Below, one piece after another: positions 1 through 7,761 of a stretch of DNA of 36,107 nt. Under the pieces are notes generated by a model, which made no database searches, was not told the DNA's origin, and saw nothing but the letters and a program-made list of their open reading frames with translations. Positions within the stretch are counted from its first letter, which is position 1. The number at the start of each line of letters is the position of its first letter. The position numbers were made by a program, and so were the translations under genes. Origin of the DNA: an uncultured Hyphomicrobiales bacterium (lineage in GTDB: Bacteria; Pseudomonadota; Alphaproteobacteria; Rhizobiales; Beijerinckiaceae); contig CAISZN010000495.1 in NCBI GenBank assembly GCA_903889985.1, forward strand, positions 1 through 36,107, read 5' to 3'.

Positions 1-240
1 CTGCAGGACGGGAGCCTCGAACTGATCGGCCAGAAACAGGATCAGGCTGGCCTGCTCAGGCGAGCCGTCGCAATGGGTCGAACAGACTATGCCGCCATCG
101 CCCGGAGCTTCGGCGGGCAGGGGTTCCAAGTGACGTCAGAAACAGAACTGGCTATCGCGTTGCGGTCTGCAGCGGACCTGAATGGCTTTTCTCTGATCGT
201 CTGCGAAATTGCTGATCACGGCTATGCCGGCTGGATTTGA
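1..240 (+). CDS. C-terminal fragment of a thiamine-diphosphate-dependent enzyme (acetolactate synthase-like), truncated by the window edge
   Basis: The first frame is open from base 1 to a TGA at 238-240, giving 79 residues with no start in view, so this is the end of a gene that begins upstream. The residues around DYAAIARSFGGQGF and the following stretch with a helix and LIVCEI resemble the C-terminal pyrophosphate-binding domain of the acetolactate synthase, benzoylformate decarboxylase and pyruvate oxidase superfamily, where D-aA-aFG-G--V is followed by a helix and a P-or-F-LIev strand. The substrate cannot be told from this fragment. It is on the same strand as the acid phosphatase that follows 128 bases later, but nothing ties the two functionally. 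The family call is moderately secure and the exact enzyme is unknown. Confidence 0.6.
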   Translation: MQDGSLELIGQKQDQAGLLRRAVAMGRTDYAAIARSFGGQGFQVTSETELAIALRSAADLNGFSLIVCEIADHGYAGWI

Positions 241-305
241 CGAGGCAACGAAACGACCAGAAGAAACTTGAGGCCTGGCAAGCATGACTTGTCGAGCCCT
301 GACTT

Positions 306-323
306 TTGTCATCGAAACGTAAT
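306..323 (+). promoter_or_regulatory. Weak PhoB-box-like repeat before the acid phosphatase
   Basis: TTGTCAT at 306-312 differs by one base from the PhoB half-site CTGTCAT. Eleven bases further on (317-323) is ACGTAAT, which matches the half-site at four of seven positions. The 11-base phase is that of Pho boxes, but the second half is poor, so this is a tentative call supported mainly by the phosphatase downstream. Confidence 0.25.
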
Positions 324-368
324 CCATAAATCCTAGCAAAGGGCCTCTGGTAGCGGAAGGCCCCTGAC

Positions 369-1070
369 ATGAAGCCTCATCACTGGTTGTCGCTTTGCGC
401 AGTCCTGGCCTTGACCTCCGCCACTGCGGCAGCGCGAGACCCGTCCTTTGTCTCCGCAGCTCAATCCGGCTCCGGCCTGATCCTGGCCACCCCGCCTGCG
501 AACGATTCTGATGTCACGCGGCGCGAGCTTGCCGAGTTGCACAGTCTTGAAGCATCCCGCAGCGAGCAGCAATCTGCTCAGGCGATCTGGGATGACAACA
601 ACGAGCATATCTTTATTTACAAGACGGTTTTCGGAGATGGCTTCAACGCCGAGAAGCTGCCGACCGTCGCCGCTTTCGGCAAGCGCGTCCGCAATGACGA
701 AGGTATCAACTCGGATGTGCCCAAGCAGGCCTTCCATCGTCAGCGTCCCTATAATCTCGACAAGACCCTGAAACCGATCTGCGCCACCAAGGTTATCGAC
801 GATTCCTACCCCTCAGGCCATGCAACCTCGGGCTATCTCCTGGCACTGGCGGTGATTGATCTCGTCCCGGAACGGCGGGACGACATTCTGGCAAGGGCAG
901 AAAATTACGCCTTCAATCGCCTGATCTGCGGGGTGCACTATCGCAGTGACGTGGAGGCCAGCAAGCTTCTGGCCTTTACCGTCCATGCGATCATGAAGCA
1001 GAATCCCCAGTATCAGCTGGAAATGGCTGCAGCCCGCGCGGAACTCCGCAACAGCCTCTCCCTCAAATAA
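369..1070 (+). CDS. Secreted class A (PAP2-type) acid phosphatase
   Basis: The 233-residue product starts with a signal peptide (about residues 1-22, ending near TAAA), so it should act in the periplasm or outside the cell and hydrolyse phosphomonoesters. All three parts of the PAP2 phosphatase signature are visible: K-x6-RP (K119 to RP at 126-127), PSGH at 148-151, and a third motif with R-x5-H-x3-D ending at H190 and D194. In the third motif the usual Ser before Arg is Asn (NRLICGVH). The length fits bacterial nonspecific acid phosphatases of the PhoN/PhoC class. The SD GGAAGG lies nine bases before the ATG and overlaps a short inverted repeat (341-346 with 358-363). A cytochrome b561 gene follows, and a TonB-dependent receptor lies further down on the same strand. 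The phosphatase call is firm; the physiological substrate is unknown. Confidence 0.9.
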   Translation: MKPHHWLSLCAVLALTSATAAARDPSFVSAAQSGSGLILATPPANDSDVTRRELAELHSLEASRSEQQSAQAIWDDNNEHIFIYKTVFGDGFNAEKLPTVAAFGKRVRNDEGINSDVPKQAFHRQRPYNLDKTLKPICATKVIDDSYPSGHATSGYLLALAVIDLVPERRDDILARAENYAFNRLICGVHYRSDVEASKLLAFTVHAIMKQNPQYQLEMAAARAELRNSLSLK

Positions 1071-1074
1071 TTCC

Positions 1075-1091
1075 ACCGTCCGAGGGGCGGT
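1075..1091 (+). terminator. Short hairpin after the acid phosphatase gene
   Basis: Arms 1075-1081 and 1085-1091 pair over seven positions (one G-U) around a three-base loop, five bases after the phosphatase stop. A TTTT run follows only nine bases later, so this is at best a weak terminator or a transcript-stabilising hairpin. Confidence 0.35.
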
Positions 1092-1142
1092 CGAAGTCGT
1101 TTTGGGCCGTTCCCGGCAGCGCACAAAGGCTTGCCTGCAGAC

Positions 1143-1685
1143 ATGAATATATCGCGTGACCATTATGATGCTGGTGAGATCGTCCTTCATTGGATGATCG
1201 CGGTCCTGGTTCTTGTTGTTGGCGCCATCGCGCTCCTTTGGGGCAGCTTTCGCCCCTACAAACCCATGATGCTGAACCTCCACGCGCTGCTGGGCCTGCT
1301 GATGTATGCCTTGATTCTTCTCAGGAGCATCCGCAGGCTCATGCGACCTGCCCCCCGACCTGCGGATGGCGTAAGCGCTCTCTCGGTGGCACTCGCCTCG
1401 GCTGTCCACAGCCTGCTCTATTTTTTCCAGATCGCCATTCCCGTGATCGGCCTCGTGAGCTTCATCTGGCACGCGCGAACATTTGATCTGGGATTTTTAC
1501 AATTCACGCCAGTTGTCTCAGCTCAGAAGGCTATTTATCAGCCGACCCAAAACCTCCATGTCTGGCTCTCATATGCCTTCATGGCGCTGATTTCCCTGCA
1601 TATTCTTGCCGCCCTCTGGCATCAGTTCGTCAAGCGCGACGGGGTTCTGTCGCGCATGCTTCCAGCGCTGCGGGCGCAGCATTGA
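1143..1685 (+). CDS. Cytochrome b561 family membrane protein
   Basis: This 180-residue protein has four hydrophobic membrane segments (about residues 14-34, 44-62, 88-110 and 139-160), the layout of the bacterial diheme cytochrome b561 (CybB-like) family. These proteins pass electrons within the inner membrane, typically from quinol. Candidate heme-ligand histidines lie in or next to the membrane segments: H16 (LHW), H47 (LHALLG), H139 (LHVW) and H153 (SLHIL). The ATG at 1143 is chosen because the protein then begins NISRDHY just before the first helix. A TTG at 1131 is in frame, but the only SD-like AAAGG (1125-1129) is too close to it. It follows the phosphatase by 72 bases on the same strand. 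Its electron partner is not evident here. Confidence 0.85.
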   Translation: MNISRDHYDAGEIVLHWMIAVLVLVVGAIALLWGSFRPYKPMMLNLHALLGLLMYALILLRSIRRLMRPAPRPADGVSALSVALASAVHSLLYFFQIAIPVIGLVSFIWHARTFDLGFLQFTPVVSAQKAIYQPTQNLHVWLSYAFMALISLHILAALWHQFVKRDGVLSRMLPALRAQH

Positions 1686-1686
1686 G

Positions 1687-1703
1687 CTGTCATAAACTGT
1701 GGG
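1687..1703 (+). promoter_or_regulatory. Possible Pho half-site pair 1, upstream of the TonB-dependent receptor
   Basis: An exact CTGTCAT half-site (1687-1693) begins just after the cytochrome b561 stop, with a second CTGT beginning ten bases later (1697-1700). The PhoB consensus spacing is 11, so the second half is off by one and decays to GGG. It overlaps the 5' arm of a hairpin (TGTGG at 1698-1702 with CCACA at 1711-1715) that could instead be the end of the upstream transcript. Confidence 0.3.
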
Positions 1704-1777
1704 CTTGAAGCCACACCGTCGCTGGAAACAGTCCCGAACGGCGCGCGCTCTATCTCCTTGATCGCCGCTACATAAAG

Positions 1778-1795
1778 ATGTCACGCCAGTGTCAC
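1778..1795 (+). promoter_or_regulatory. PhoB-box-like direct repeat before the TonB-dependent receptor
   Basis: ATGTCAC (1778-1784) and GTGTCAC (1789-1795) are direct repeats exactly 11 bases apart, about 70 bases before the receptor start codon. The classical Pho box is two CTGTCAT/C repeats at an 11-base phase; 11 of 14 half-site positions match, with mismatches at each first base and at one seventh base. Other OmpR-family regulators also bind 11-base-phased direct repeats, so the regulator is inferred and not proven. Confidence 0.45.
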
Positions 1796-1863
1796 CTACT
1801 CAAATTAGCTCCAAGTCAGCGCTGCCTAGAAGGCGCGAAGATAAACATTAGCGGGGCTGTCTG

Positions 1864-4320
1864 ATGAATACGGGTACACGTGCTTTCCGCGCGGCGCTTA
1901 TGCTTGCCGTGTCAACCTCCGTTCTGCTCGCCCTCTCCCCTGAGGAAGTGGCAGCGCAGAGCTCAGATCTGGGATCCGTGACCGTTTCCGGTGCGCCCAA
2001 GCCGGCTCCGCGCCGCAAGGCCGCCCCGCAGAAGCGCCGCCCGGCAGCTGCCAGCAGCCAGTCCCGTCCGGCCAGCCGCACTGCCGCCCCTGCGGTCGCG
2101 ACAGGCCTTCCGATTTCCTCGAATGCCGCGATCGGCTCGAATGCTCCGGCTGGCAGCGCGCCAGCGCTCGCCGTCGGCCAGGCTCCGCTCACCGCGACGC
2201 AGCCGACCTCAGTGGTCAGCGACAAGATCCTTCGCGACGTGGTCAAGCCGACCGGCGACTATAACGAGACCGCGAAGTTCACCCCCGGCTTCGTTACCAA
2301 CAACACGAACGGCACCGGCGACTCGAAGAGCGGCTGGCGCGGCTATCAGGATGGTCAGTTCAACGTCACCTTCGACGGAATTCCGTTCGGCGATGCGAAC
2401 GATCCGAGCCATCACTCGGCTGCCTATTTCCCGGGTGCCTTCCTCAGCCGCGTCACCATTGATCGCGGCCCGGGTGATGCCTCGCAGATCGGTTATGCTC
2501 CCTTCGGCGGAACGCTCGGCCTCTGGTCGCTGGCACTGTCCGACCGTTTCGGCGGATCGGTCGAGGGGTCCTACGGCAATTTCAACACCTACACGCTGAA
2601 TGTCACTGGCCAGTCCGGCAAGGTGCTTGGTGGTGATACGCGCGCGGTCGTGTCCGTCCAGAAGATCCACACCAATGGCGTCATTAGCTATGGCACCAAC
2701 GATCAGACCCAGGGCCTGCTCAAGATCGAAAAGAAGTTCGGCGACCTGACGGTCACGGCCTTCGCGACCGGTGGTACTGAAAACTATAACAACGTCAATG
2801 CGATCACCTATTCGCAGTGGCAGACCTATGGCAAGAACTACGGCCAGGTAAACGGCAATCCGAACACCCAGCAGTATGTCGGATACAACAACTCCCACAA
2901 GGCCACCGACCTCGAGTACCTGAAGGCGCAGGGCGACATCGGCCTCTTCCACTTCGATAATACGCTCTACACCTATTCCTACTACTACCCGCAGTATCAA
3001 ACGAACGGCGCCGATCAGTCGATTGAAGGCATTGCCAGCATCGCCAATGGCGGTACGCTGGTCAAAACGCCCTACCCGGGTAAGGGCATGCCGGGCAGCA
3101 CGTCCTACACCTATCCGGTTCCGAATGGCGATGTGACGGGCTACAACAAATACAACAACTACCGCGCGTTCGGTGACGCGCTGCGCCTGAGCCACGATTT
3201 CACTGAGCCCTATTTCGCGGGCCAGCTGCGTGCGGGTCTGTGGTACGAGCACATCAGCAACGACCGCTATCAGCAGTACTGGGACTACACGACCAACACC
3301 AGCTACCAGACGATCGGTGCCGCTGCGGGTATCCCTGCCAATGCGTCCTACAAGCTGTTCCTGACGTCGAAGCTGACGACGGCTGAGCCCTACATCGAAT
3401 ACGAGTGGCACCCGACTGATCGGCTGTCGATCACGCCTGGCTACAAGTATGTGAGCATCACCCGTGATCACGAGGCGACCGTCAACCAGACGACGCTGCT
3501 CCCGGTAAACTTCTCGAAGACCTATACCGCGAACTTGCCATACCTGACGGCTCGCTATCAGGTGAACAACGAGATCTCGGTCTATGCCCAGGCTTCGAAG
3601 GGATACCTGATCCCGACCGTGTCGGCCTTCTATGTTCTGGACCCGTCCACCTCGACGATCTCGCCCCAGACCACGACCAACTTCCAGGTTGGCGGTGTGT
3701 TCAAGTCGAACCAGTTCACCCTGTCCGGCGCGCTCTACCGGATTGAAGCGAACAACTTCCCGATCACCAACACGGTCAACGGCCTCACCTACTACCAGAA
3801 TGGTGGTTCGGCCCGTTACCAGGGCGCGGAAATCGAAGGCACCTATGCCATCGGTCATGGCCTTGCTTTCTACGCCAGCGGTGCACTGATCCAGGCGAAG
3901 TTCATCAAGGGTGCCAATACGGGCCTGCGCATCGGCGACGCCCCCAGCTACACGGCTGCTGGTGGTCTGGTCTATGATGACGGCATGTTCTTTGGATCGT
4001 TCCTGACGAAATTTGTCGGCGACGCATACGGCAGCGGTGGCCAGCAGCTGGCCTCCGCCACGCTCAATCCAAGCCTGAATCACATCGGTGGGTGGAACTC
4101 GACCGACCTCGTGATGGGTATCCGCACCGACGTGCTCAAGAAGATGGGCTTCGGCGAAAGCGCCGAGGTCAAGTTCGGTGTCAACAACATGTTTGACAAC
4201 CGCAACATCACTGCCATCGGCGGCACCCCATCCGGGCTGACCGCTGCCGCCGCGACATCGCTGACCTATTCGTTCATGCCGTCGCGGACCATCTTTGCCG
4301 GTGCGAAGATCAACTTCTGA
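1864..4320 (+). CDS. TonB-dependent outer-membrane receptor
   Basis: The product has 818 residues: a signal peptide (about 1-31), a TonB-box-like SDLGSVTVSG (34-43), a Pro/Ala/Arg-rich linker (about 44-112), a plug domain (about 113-235, with the pattern FDGIPFGD and VTIDRGPGDAS) and a 22-strand-type barrel ending in a terminal Phe. TonB-dependent receptors bind a large or scarce substrate and import it across the outer membrane using energy from ExbB-ExbD-TonB, and a complete set of those genes follows directly. The barrel loops are rich in Tyr, Asn and Gly. Nothing visible identifies the substrate; the nearby acid phosphatase and Pho-box-like repeats make a phosphorus-containing compound one option, with iron chelates as the default alternative. 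The long basic linker between TonB box and plug is unusual. Confidence 0.93.
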   Translation: MNTGTRAFRAALMLAVSTSVLLALSPEEVAAQSSDLGSVTVSGAPKPAPRRKAAPQKRRPAAASSQSRPASRTAAPAVATGLPISSNAAIGSNAPAGSAPALAVGQAPLTATQPTSVVSDKILRDVVKPTGDYNETAKFTPGFVTNNTNGTGDSKSGWRGYQDGQFNVTFDGIPFGDANDPSHHSAAYFPGAFLSRVTIDRGPGDASQIGYAPFGGTLGLWSLALSDRFGGSVEGSYGNFNTYTLNVTGQSGKVLGGDTRAVVSVQKIHTNGVISYGTNDQTQGLLKIEKKFGDLTVTAFATGGTENYNNVNAITYSQWQTYGKNYGQVNGNPNTQQYVGYNNSHKATDLEYLKAQGDIGLFHFDNTLYTYSYYYPQYQTNGADQSIEGIASIANGGTLVKTPYPGKGMPGSTSYTYPVPNGDVTGYNKYNNYRAFGDALRLSHDFTEPYFAGQLRAGLWYEHISNDRYQQYWDYTTNTSYQTIGAAAGIPANASYKLFLTSKLTTAEPYIEYEWHPTDRLSITPGYKYVSITRDHEATVNQTTLLPVNFSKTYTANLPYLTARYQVNNEISVYAQASKGYLIPTVSAFYVLDPSTSTISPQTTTNFQVGGVFKSNQFTLSGALYRIEANNFPITNTVNGLTYYQNGGSARYQGAEIEGTYAIGHGLAFYASGALIQAKFIKGANTGLRIGDAPSYTAAGGLVYDDGMFFGSFLTKFVGDAYGSGGQQLASATLNPSLNHIGGWNSTDLVMGIRTDVLKKMGFGESAEVKFGVNNMFDNRNITAIGGTPSGLTAAAATSLTYSFMPSRTIFAGAKINF

Positions 4321-4350
4321 TCTTTCAAGAAAACACAAGTGACATTGGGC

Positions 4351-4373
4351 GGACCGGGATCATTTCCCGGTCC
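4351..4373 (+). terminator. Intercistronic hairpin between the receptor and exbB
   Basis: A perfect nine-base inverted repeat (4351-4359 with 4365-4373) encloses a five-base loop in the 74-base gap between the receptor and exbB. It is not followed by a T run, so a partial terminator or an RNA-stability element that lets the receptor be made in excess over the energiser proteins is more likely than a full stop. Confidence 0.6.
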
Positions 4374-4394
4374 GTCAGATTTAGAAGGGTAAGC

Positions 4395-5024
4395 ATGGAA
4401 AGCCTGAGCCTCTCTCCCGTCGGTTTGTTTCTGCAGGCTGGCCCTGTCGGCAAGACGGTCATCATCCTGCTGGGCATTGCGTCGATCTGGTGCTGGTATC
4501 AGATCTTCGACGGATGCATCGGGCTTGTCCGCCTTGGTGGATCGCTGCGACGCGCACGTAACAACCGCGGTGGCGGGCTTCTGGATGGCGTGGTCCAGGC
4601 AGGGGTCATCGCCGGGCGGGAACGGTTTGGTGACGAGAGCACTGGCGACATTCGCCAGCGCATGATTGAAGCCATGAATCGTGAAGCGCGCCGTGTCATT
4701 TCCAACATCGAAGGCGGCCTCCCAAACCTCGCCGTCATCGCATCGGTTGCGCCGTTCGTGGGCCTGTTCGGGACGGTCTGGGGCATCATGGCGAGCTTCA
4801 CCGCGATCGCCGATGCAAACGACACAAGCCTGGCTGTGGTGGCGCCCGGCATTGCCGAGGCTCTCGCAACGACGGCCTTTGGTCTTGCGGCTGCGATTCC
4901 GGCTTCGATCGCCTATAGCCGCCTTGGGTCCGCATTTGCAGCCAAGGCCGTCGACGTCAGCAACTATATCGAAGAGGAAGCACTGGCCCTGCTGCGCGGC
5001 ACTCCCCCGGCGGAGGCTGGCTGA
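4395..5024 (+). CDS. exbB: ExbB, proton-channel subunit of the TonB energising complex
   Basis: This 209-residue protein has the MotA/TolQ/ExbB topology: one N-terminal membrane helix (about residues 18-38), a cytoplasmic loop with a basic region and a conserved helix, then two helices (about 115-140 and 150-178). The conserved GLFGTVWGIM motif and the following ATTAFGLAAAIPA helix are the family signature. It would form the pentameric inner-membrane channel around the ExbD dimer and use proton motive force to drive TonB. The ATG at 4395 has GAAGGG nine bases upstream. Its stop codon overlaps the exbD start by one base, which implies translational coupling. TolQ is the main alternative; the receptor and tonB neighbours and the lack of tolA, tolB or pal favour ExbB. 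Confidence 0.92.
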   Translation: MESLSLSPVGLFLQAGPVGKTVIILLGIASIWCWYQIFDGCIGLVRLGGSLRRARNNRGGGLLDGVVQAGVIAGRERFGDESTGDIRQRMIEAMNREARRVISNIEGGLPNLAVIASVAPFVGLFGTVWGIMASFTAIADANDTSLAVVAPGIAEALATTAFGLAAAIPASIAYSRLGSAFAAKAVDVSNYIEEEALALLRGTPPAEAG

Positions 5025-5497
5025 TGGCCTTCTCGGCTCAGAACCACGGACCGGGGCCGCACCGGCCGCTTGCGGAAATCAATGTGACGCCGCTCGTTGA
5101 CGTCATGCTGGTGCTTCTGATCGTCTTCATGATCACCGCACCCATGTTGACGACCGGTCTCAAGATGGACCTGCCGCAGGCCAAGTCTGCAGTCGTGATC
5201 AAGCCAAAGCCGCCACTGGTGATTTCGATCTCAAAGGACGGCAAGTTCGCGGTCGATGCAGACGAGATCACGTCCGAAAGCATCCTGGCTGTCGTTCAGA
5301 CGCGAATGGAAGGCGACAACAAGAGGGTCATCCAGATCCGCGCTGATCGCGCGGGATCCTATGGCCCGGTGATAGAGCTGGTCGACCGTCTGGTGGCCAA
5401 TGGCTTTACGCATGTTGCGCTTATCTCCGATCCGAAATCCCGTGCAGCCGGGAAGCCTTTGGCCAATGCCGCCGCCTCACCAGCTCCAACTCCTTAG
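5024..5497 (+). CDS. exbD: ExbD, biopolymer transport protein
   Basis: The 157-residue product has a short cytoplasmic N-terminus, one membrane helix with the conserved channel aspartate in PLVDVMLVLLIVFM (D26), and a periplasmic domain ending in a Pro/Ala tail. In the family, this Asp is protonated and deprotonated as protons pass through ExbB, which moves the energised TonB. The start codon shares one base with the exbB stop, and tonB begins nine bases after the exbD stop, so the three genes form one transcription and translation unit. Confidence 0.92.
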   Translation: MAFSAQNHGPGPHRPLAEINVTPLVDVMLVLLIVFMITAPMLTTGLKMDLPQAKSAVVIKPKPPLVISISKDGKFAVDADEITSESILAVVQTRMEGDNKRVIQIRADRAGSYGPVIELVDRLVANGFTHVALISDPKSRAAGKPLANAAASPAPTP

Positions 5498-5506
5498 AGG
5501 TTAGAA

Positions 5507-6262
5507 ATGTCCAATTTCGGTCGTCCGATTTGGTCCGTTCTCCTGCGGGGGACGTTCCTGGTAGCTTCCATCGGTCTGCATGGCCTGGCCTTTGCCGCCT
5601 TCCTGCCACGTGCTGTGGACCAGGATGCGCCCATTGAAGGGCTTGAACTGAGTCTTGCGCCGCCTCAGGGTGAAACAATCGCCGAGGAGAAGGACGCGGT
5701 CGACAGCAGCGCACAGGCCGAGACCACAGCATCCATCCAGAAAGAACTGCCGCCCCCGCCACCTGACCCAGTTCAGGAATTGGTCGAGGCCGCAAAGGTT
5801 GACGCTCCTGAAGCGGAGGTGATGGAAGCGGCCGTGAAGCCCCCGGAGGTCACGCCGCCAGTCGAGCCTCCGCCGCCGGAACAGAAGCCCGAAACACCCA
5901 TCGAGAAGGTCGACGTCGCACCAGCAGCTCAGGCAACCGCTGCCGCCGAGGAAACCTTTGCACAGCGAAATATCGGCGTGGAGAACGGCCTGCGCGAGGG
6001 CGGGGGCGTCACCAAGGCTGCCTATGCTGCTGCGGTGAAAAAGGAAATCACGAAGAATCGTCGGCGCGCTGCGGGTTCTCTGCACGGCACGGTGAATGTC
6101 AGCTTTGTCATTGGCCCCATCGGAAAGGTCGAGACAATCCAAATCGTCAAGGCTGTGAGCCCGTCTCTTGATGAAACAGCCCGCAGTATCGTTGCCTCAA
6201 TCCAGGTTCCTCCGCCTCCGGGGGGGACCTTTGCCGGGACGATTGCAATCAAATTCGAATGA
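5507..6262 (+). CDS. tonB: TonB energy-transducing protein
   Basis: The 251-residue protein has an N-terminal signal-anchor helix (about residues 10-32), an acidic then proline-rich periplasm-spanning middle (about 60-150, with PPPPPDP, PPEVTPPVEPPPPEQ and EKP-like repeats) and a C-terminal TonB domain (about 165-251, with GTVNVSFVIGPIGKV and a final FAGTIAIKFE strand). This is the usual TonB plan for contacting the TonB box of a receptor. The SD AGAGG lies just before the start. It closes the receptor-exbB-exbD-tonB run; convergent with it lies the sensor kinase gene. Confidence 0.9.
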   Translation: MSNFGRPIWSVLLRGTFLVASIGLHGLAFAAFLPRAVDQDAPIEGLELSLAPPQGETIAEEKDAVDSSAQAETTASIQKELPPPPPDPVQELVEAAKVDAPEAEVMEAAVKPPEVTPPVEPPPPEQKPETPIEKVDVAPAAQATAAAEETFAQRNIGVENGLREGGGVTKAAYAAAVKKEITKNRRRAAGSLHGTVNVSFVIGPIGKVETIQIVKAVSPSLDETARSIVASIQVPPPPGGTFAGTIAIKFE

Positions 6263-6358
6263 CAGGATGCGTCAGGGGGGCCCTTGCTGTGAGCAATTGG
6301 CCAATGCAAATGAATGGGATGCAGATTTCAGCAACGCATCATCCAGCGGTGCATTGAC

Positions 6359-6387
6359 GTGGGACGGTGATCGATCATTGATCCCAC
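6359..6387. terminator. Possible hairpin between convergent tonB and the sensor kinase gene
   Basis: Arms 6359-6364 and 6382-6387 pair perfectly around an interior that contains the palindrome TGATCGATCA. It lies between two convergent genes, where a shared terminator would be expected, but there is no clear T run on either strand. Confidence 0.3.
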
Positions 6388-6407
6388 TGACGCGCTGGCG
6401 GTTGTCC

Positions 6408-7739
6408 TTATTTAGCCGCGGCCAATATCACTTGGGCTTGAAGGCCACCTAACGGCGACCTGCCCAGCGAAATCCTGCCACCATATCCCTCGACTAGTTC
6501 CCGGACGATTGCGAGACCAAGGCCGCTCCCGGGCCGGCGTTCATCAAGCCTTTCCCCGAACTTGAAGGCCTGCTCAATGCTTTCAGCGTTCATGCCGGGG
6601 CCGTCATCATCGATCAAAATGACAACGGATCCATGATCCAATCTGGTTTCAAGGCAGACGCAGCTCTTTGACCACTTCCCGGCATTGTCGAGGAGGTTCG
6701 CGATAATCTCGTCAAAGTCCTCCCGATCGCATTTCACGAAAGGGCACTCTTCTGACAGTTTGACGGAAAAGGTTCGTTCCGTATGGATTTGTGAAAGAGC
6801 AGAAATGACATTCTGAACAGATGTAGCAATATCCGTTGATGTCACGATGGCTCCACTGTGAGATGCCGATCTGATTTTGGCAATGTGGTAGTCAATAATC
6901 TCGCGCATTCGCTCGCTTTGTCGGACCAAATTCGCAGCCTCGTCAGACTTGGTCTCGTGATGCAATTGCGACGCAATGTCCAGGGCGATGGCCAAGGGCG
7001 TCTTCAAGGCATGCGCCAGATTTCCTGCCTGCACGCGAGATCGATAGATATGAGCTTGGTTGACCTCGATCAACTCATTGATGCTGCTGACAACCGGCTC
7101 AAGTTCCGTTGGGAAGTTCGCTGGAATTCGCGCTGTGAGGCCGCTGCGCGCGTCGCCTACGGATTTTCGCAGCCGAACCAGAGGAAGAAAACCTATCAGG
7201 CCAAGGCCAAAGGTTCCGATGATCATGCTTGAGCCGACGACCGCCATTGCGATTGCCGTAAAGCGTTCAAAATCGGCACTGAGTGCAGCAATATATCTTT
7301 TGTCGGTTCCGATCCCGACGCGAACCCATTGCGCAAGTTCTGAATTCCGGAAGGCTTGTTCCAGTAACACAAGGTCACCGCTGGGCCCCGCGACAATTCT
7401 GGTTTGAGTCGAGTCGTGCGACAACTCTTGAGACGACAAATGCAGGCTTTCGGACCCAAGCGATGGGGACCGCAGAATTTCACCCCTGGCATTTTCGATT
7501 TGCCAATAATATCCGGAAAGGTCGACAGAAAAACGCGGATCGCTCAATTGTCGCCGAATCGAAAGAAGGCCTGCCTTGTCCAGCCTCACCAGATTCATCA
7601 GTTCGCTGAAATGCTCTTCCCTCTCCTCTGCAAAGGTTGCATCGGACTGCCGCAGGAACATGACGGACAGCGTGAGCCAGGTGACAGTCAGCAGGGCGCC
7701 GTTCCAGACAAACGACAAAAGAAGCAAGCGAAACAACAT
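6408..7739 (-). CDS. PhoQ/FeuQ-like sensor histidine kinase
   Basis: This inner-membrane kinase of 443 residues has an N-terminal membrane helix (about 1-29), a periplasmic sensor region (about 30-165), a second membrane helix (about 170-195), a HAMP-like linker, a HisKA helix with the phospho-acceptor H243 in NLAHALKTPLA, and an ATPase domain with NLLDNAGKW (N box), DDDGPGM (G1) and GSGLGLAIV (G2). The H-box wording HALKTPLA is typical of the PhoQ/FeuQ branch and not of the common HELRTPL type. The ATG at 7739 lies 22 bases after the response-regulator stop; I see no clear SD, so the start is the least certain part. A longer frame reaches into the regulator gene. It should phosphorylate the regulator encoded just upstream. 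Confidence 0.9.
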   Translation of the reverse strand: MLFRLLLLSFVWNGALLTVTWLTLSVMFLRQSDATFAEEREEHFSELMNLVRLDKAGLLSIRRQLSDPRFSVDLSGYYWQIENARGEILRSPSLGSESLHLSSQELSHDSTQTRIVAGPSGDLVLLEQAFRNSELAQWVRVGIGTDKRYIAALSADFERFTAIAMAVVGSSMIIGTFGLGLIGFLPLVRLRKSVGDARSGLTARIPANFPTELEPVVSSINELIEVNQAHIYRSRVQAGNLAHALKTPLAIALDIASQLHHETKSDEAANLVRQSERMREIIDYHIAKIRSASHSGAIVTSTDIATSVQNVISALSQIHTERTFSVKLSEECPFVKCDREDFDEIIANLLDNAGKWSKSCVCLETRLDHGSVVILIDDDGPGMNAESIEQAFKFGERLDERRPGSGLGLAIVRELVEGYGGRISLGRSPLGGLQAQVILAAAK

Positions 7740-7761
7740 GCTTCGATGGACAATTCGCCAC

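Noticed and set aside
2209-4338. A 709-residue open frame on the minus strand opposite the TonB-dependent receptor
   Set aside because: It is an antisense shadow: low-complexity, Arg/Val-rich, with no SD and no recognisable domain, whereas the plus strand encodes a clear receptor.
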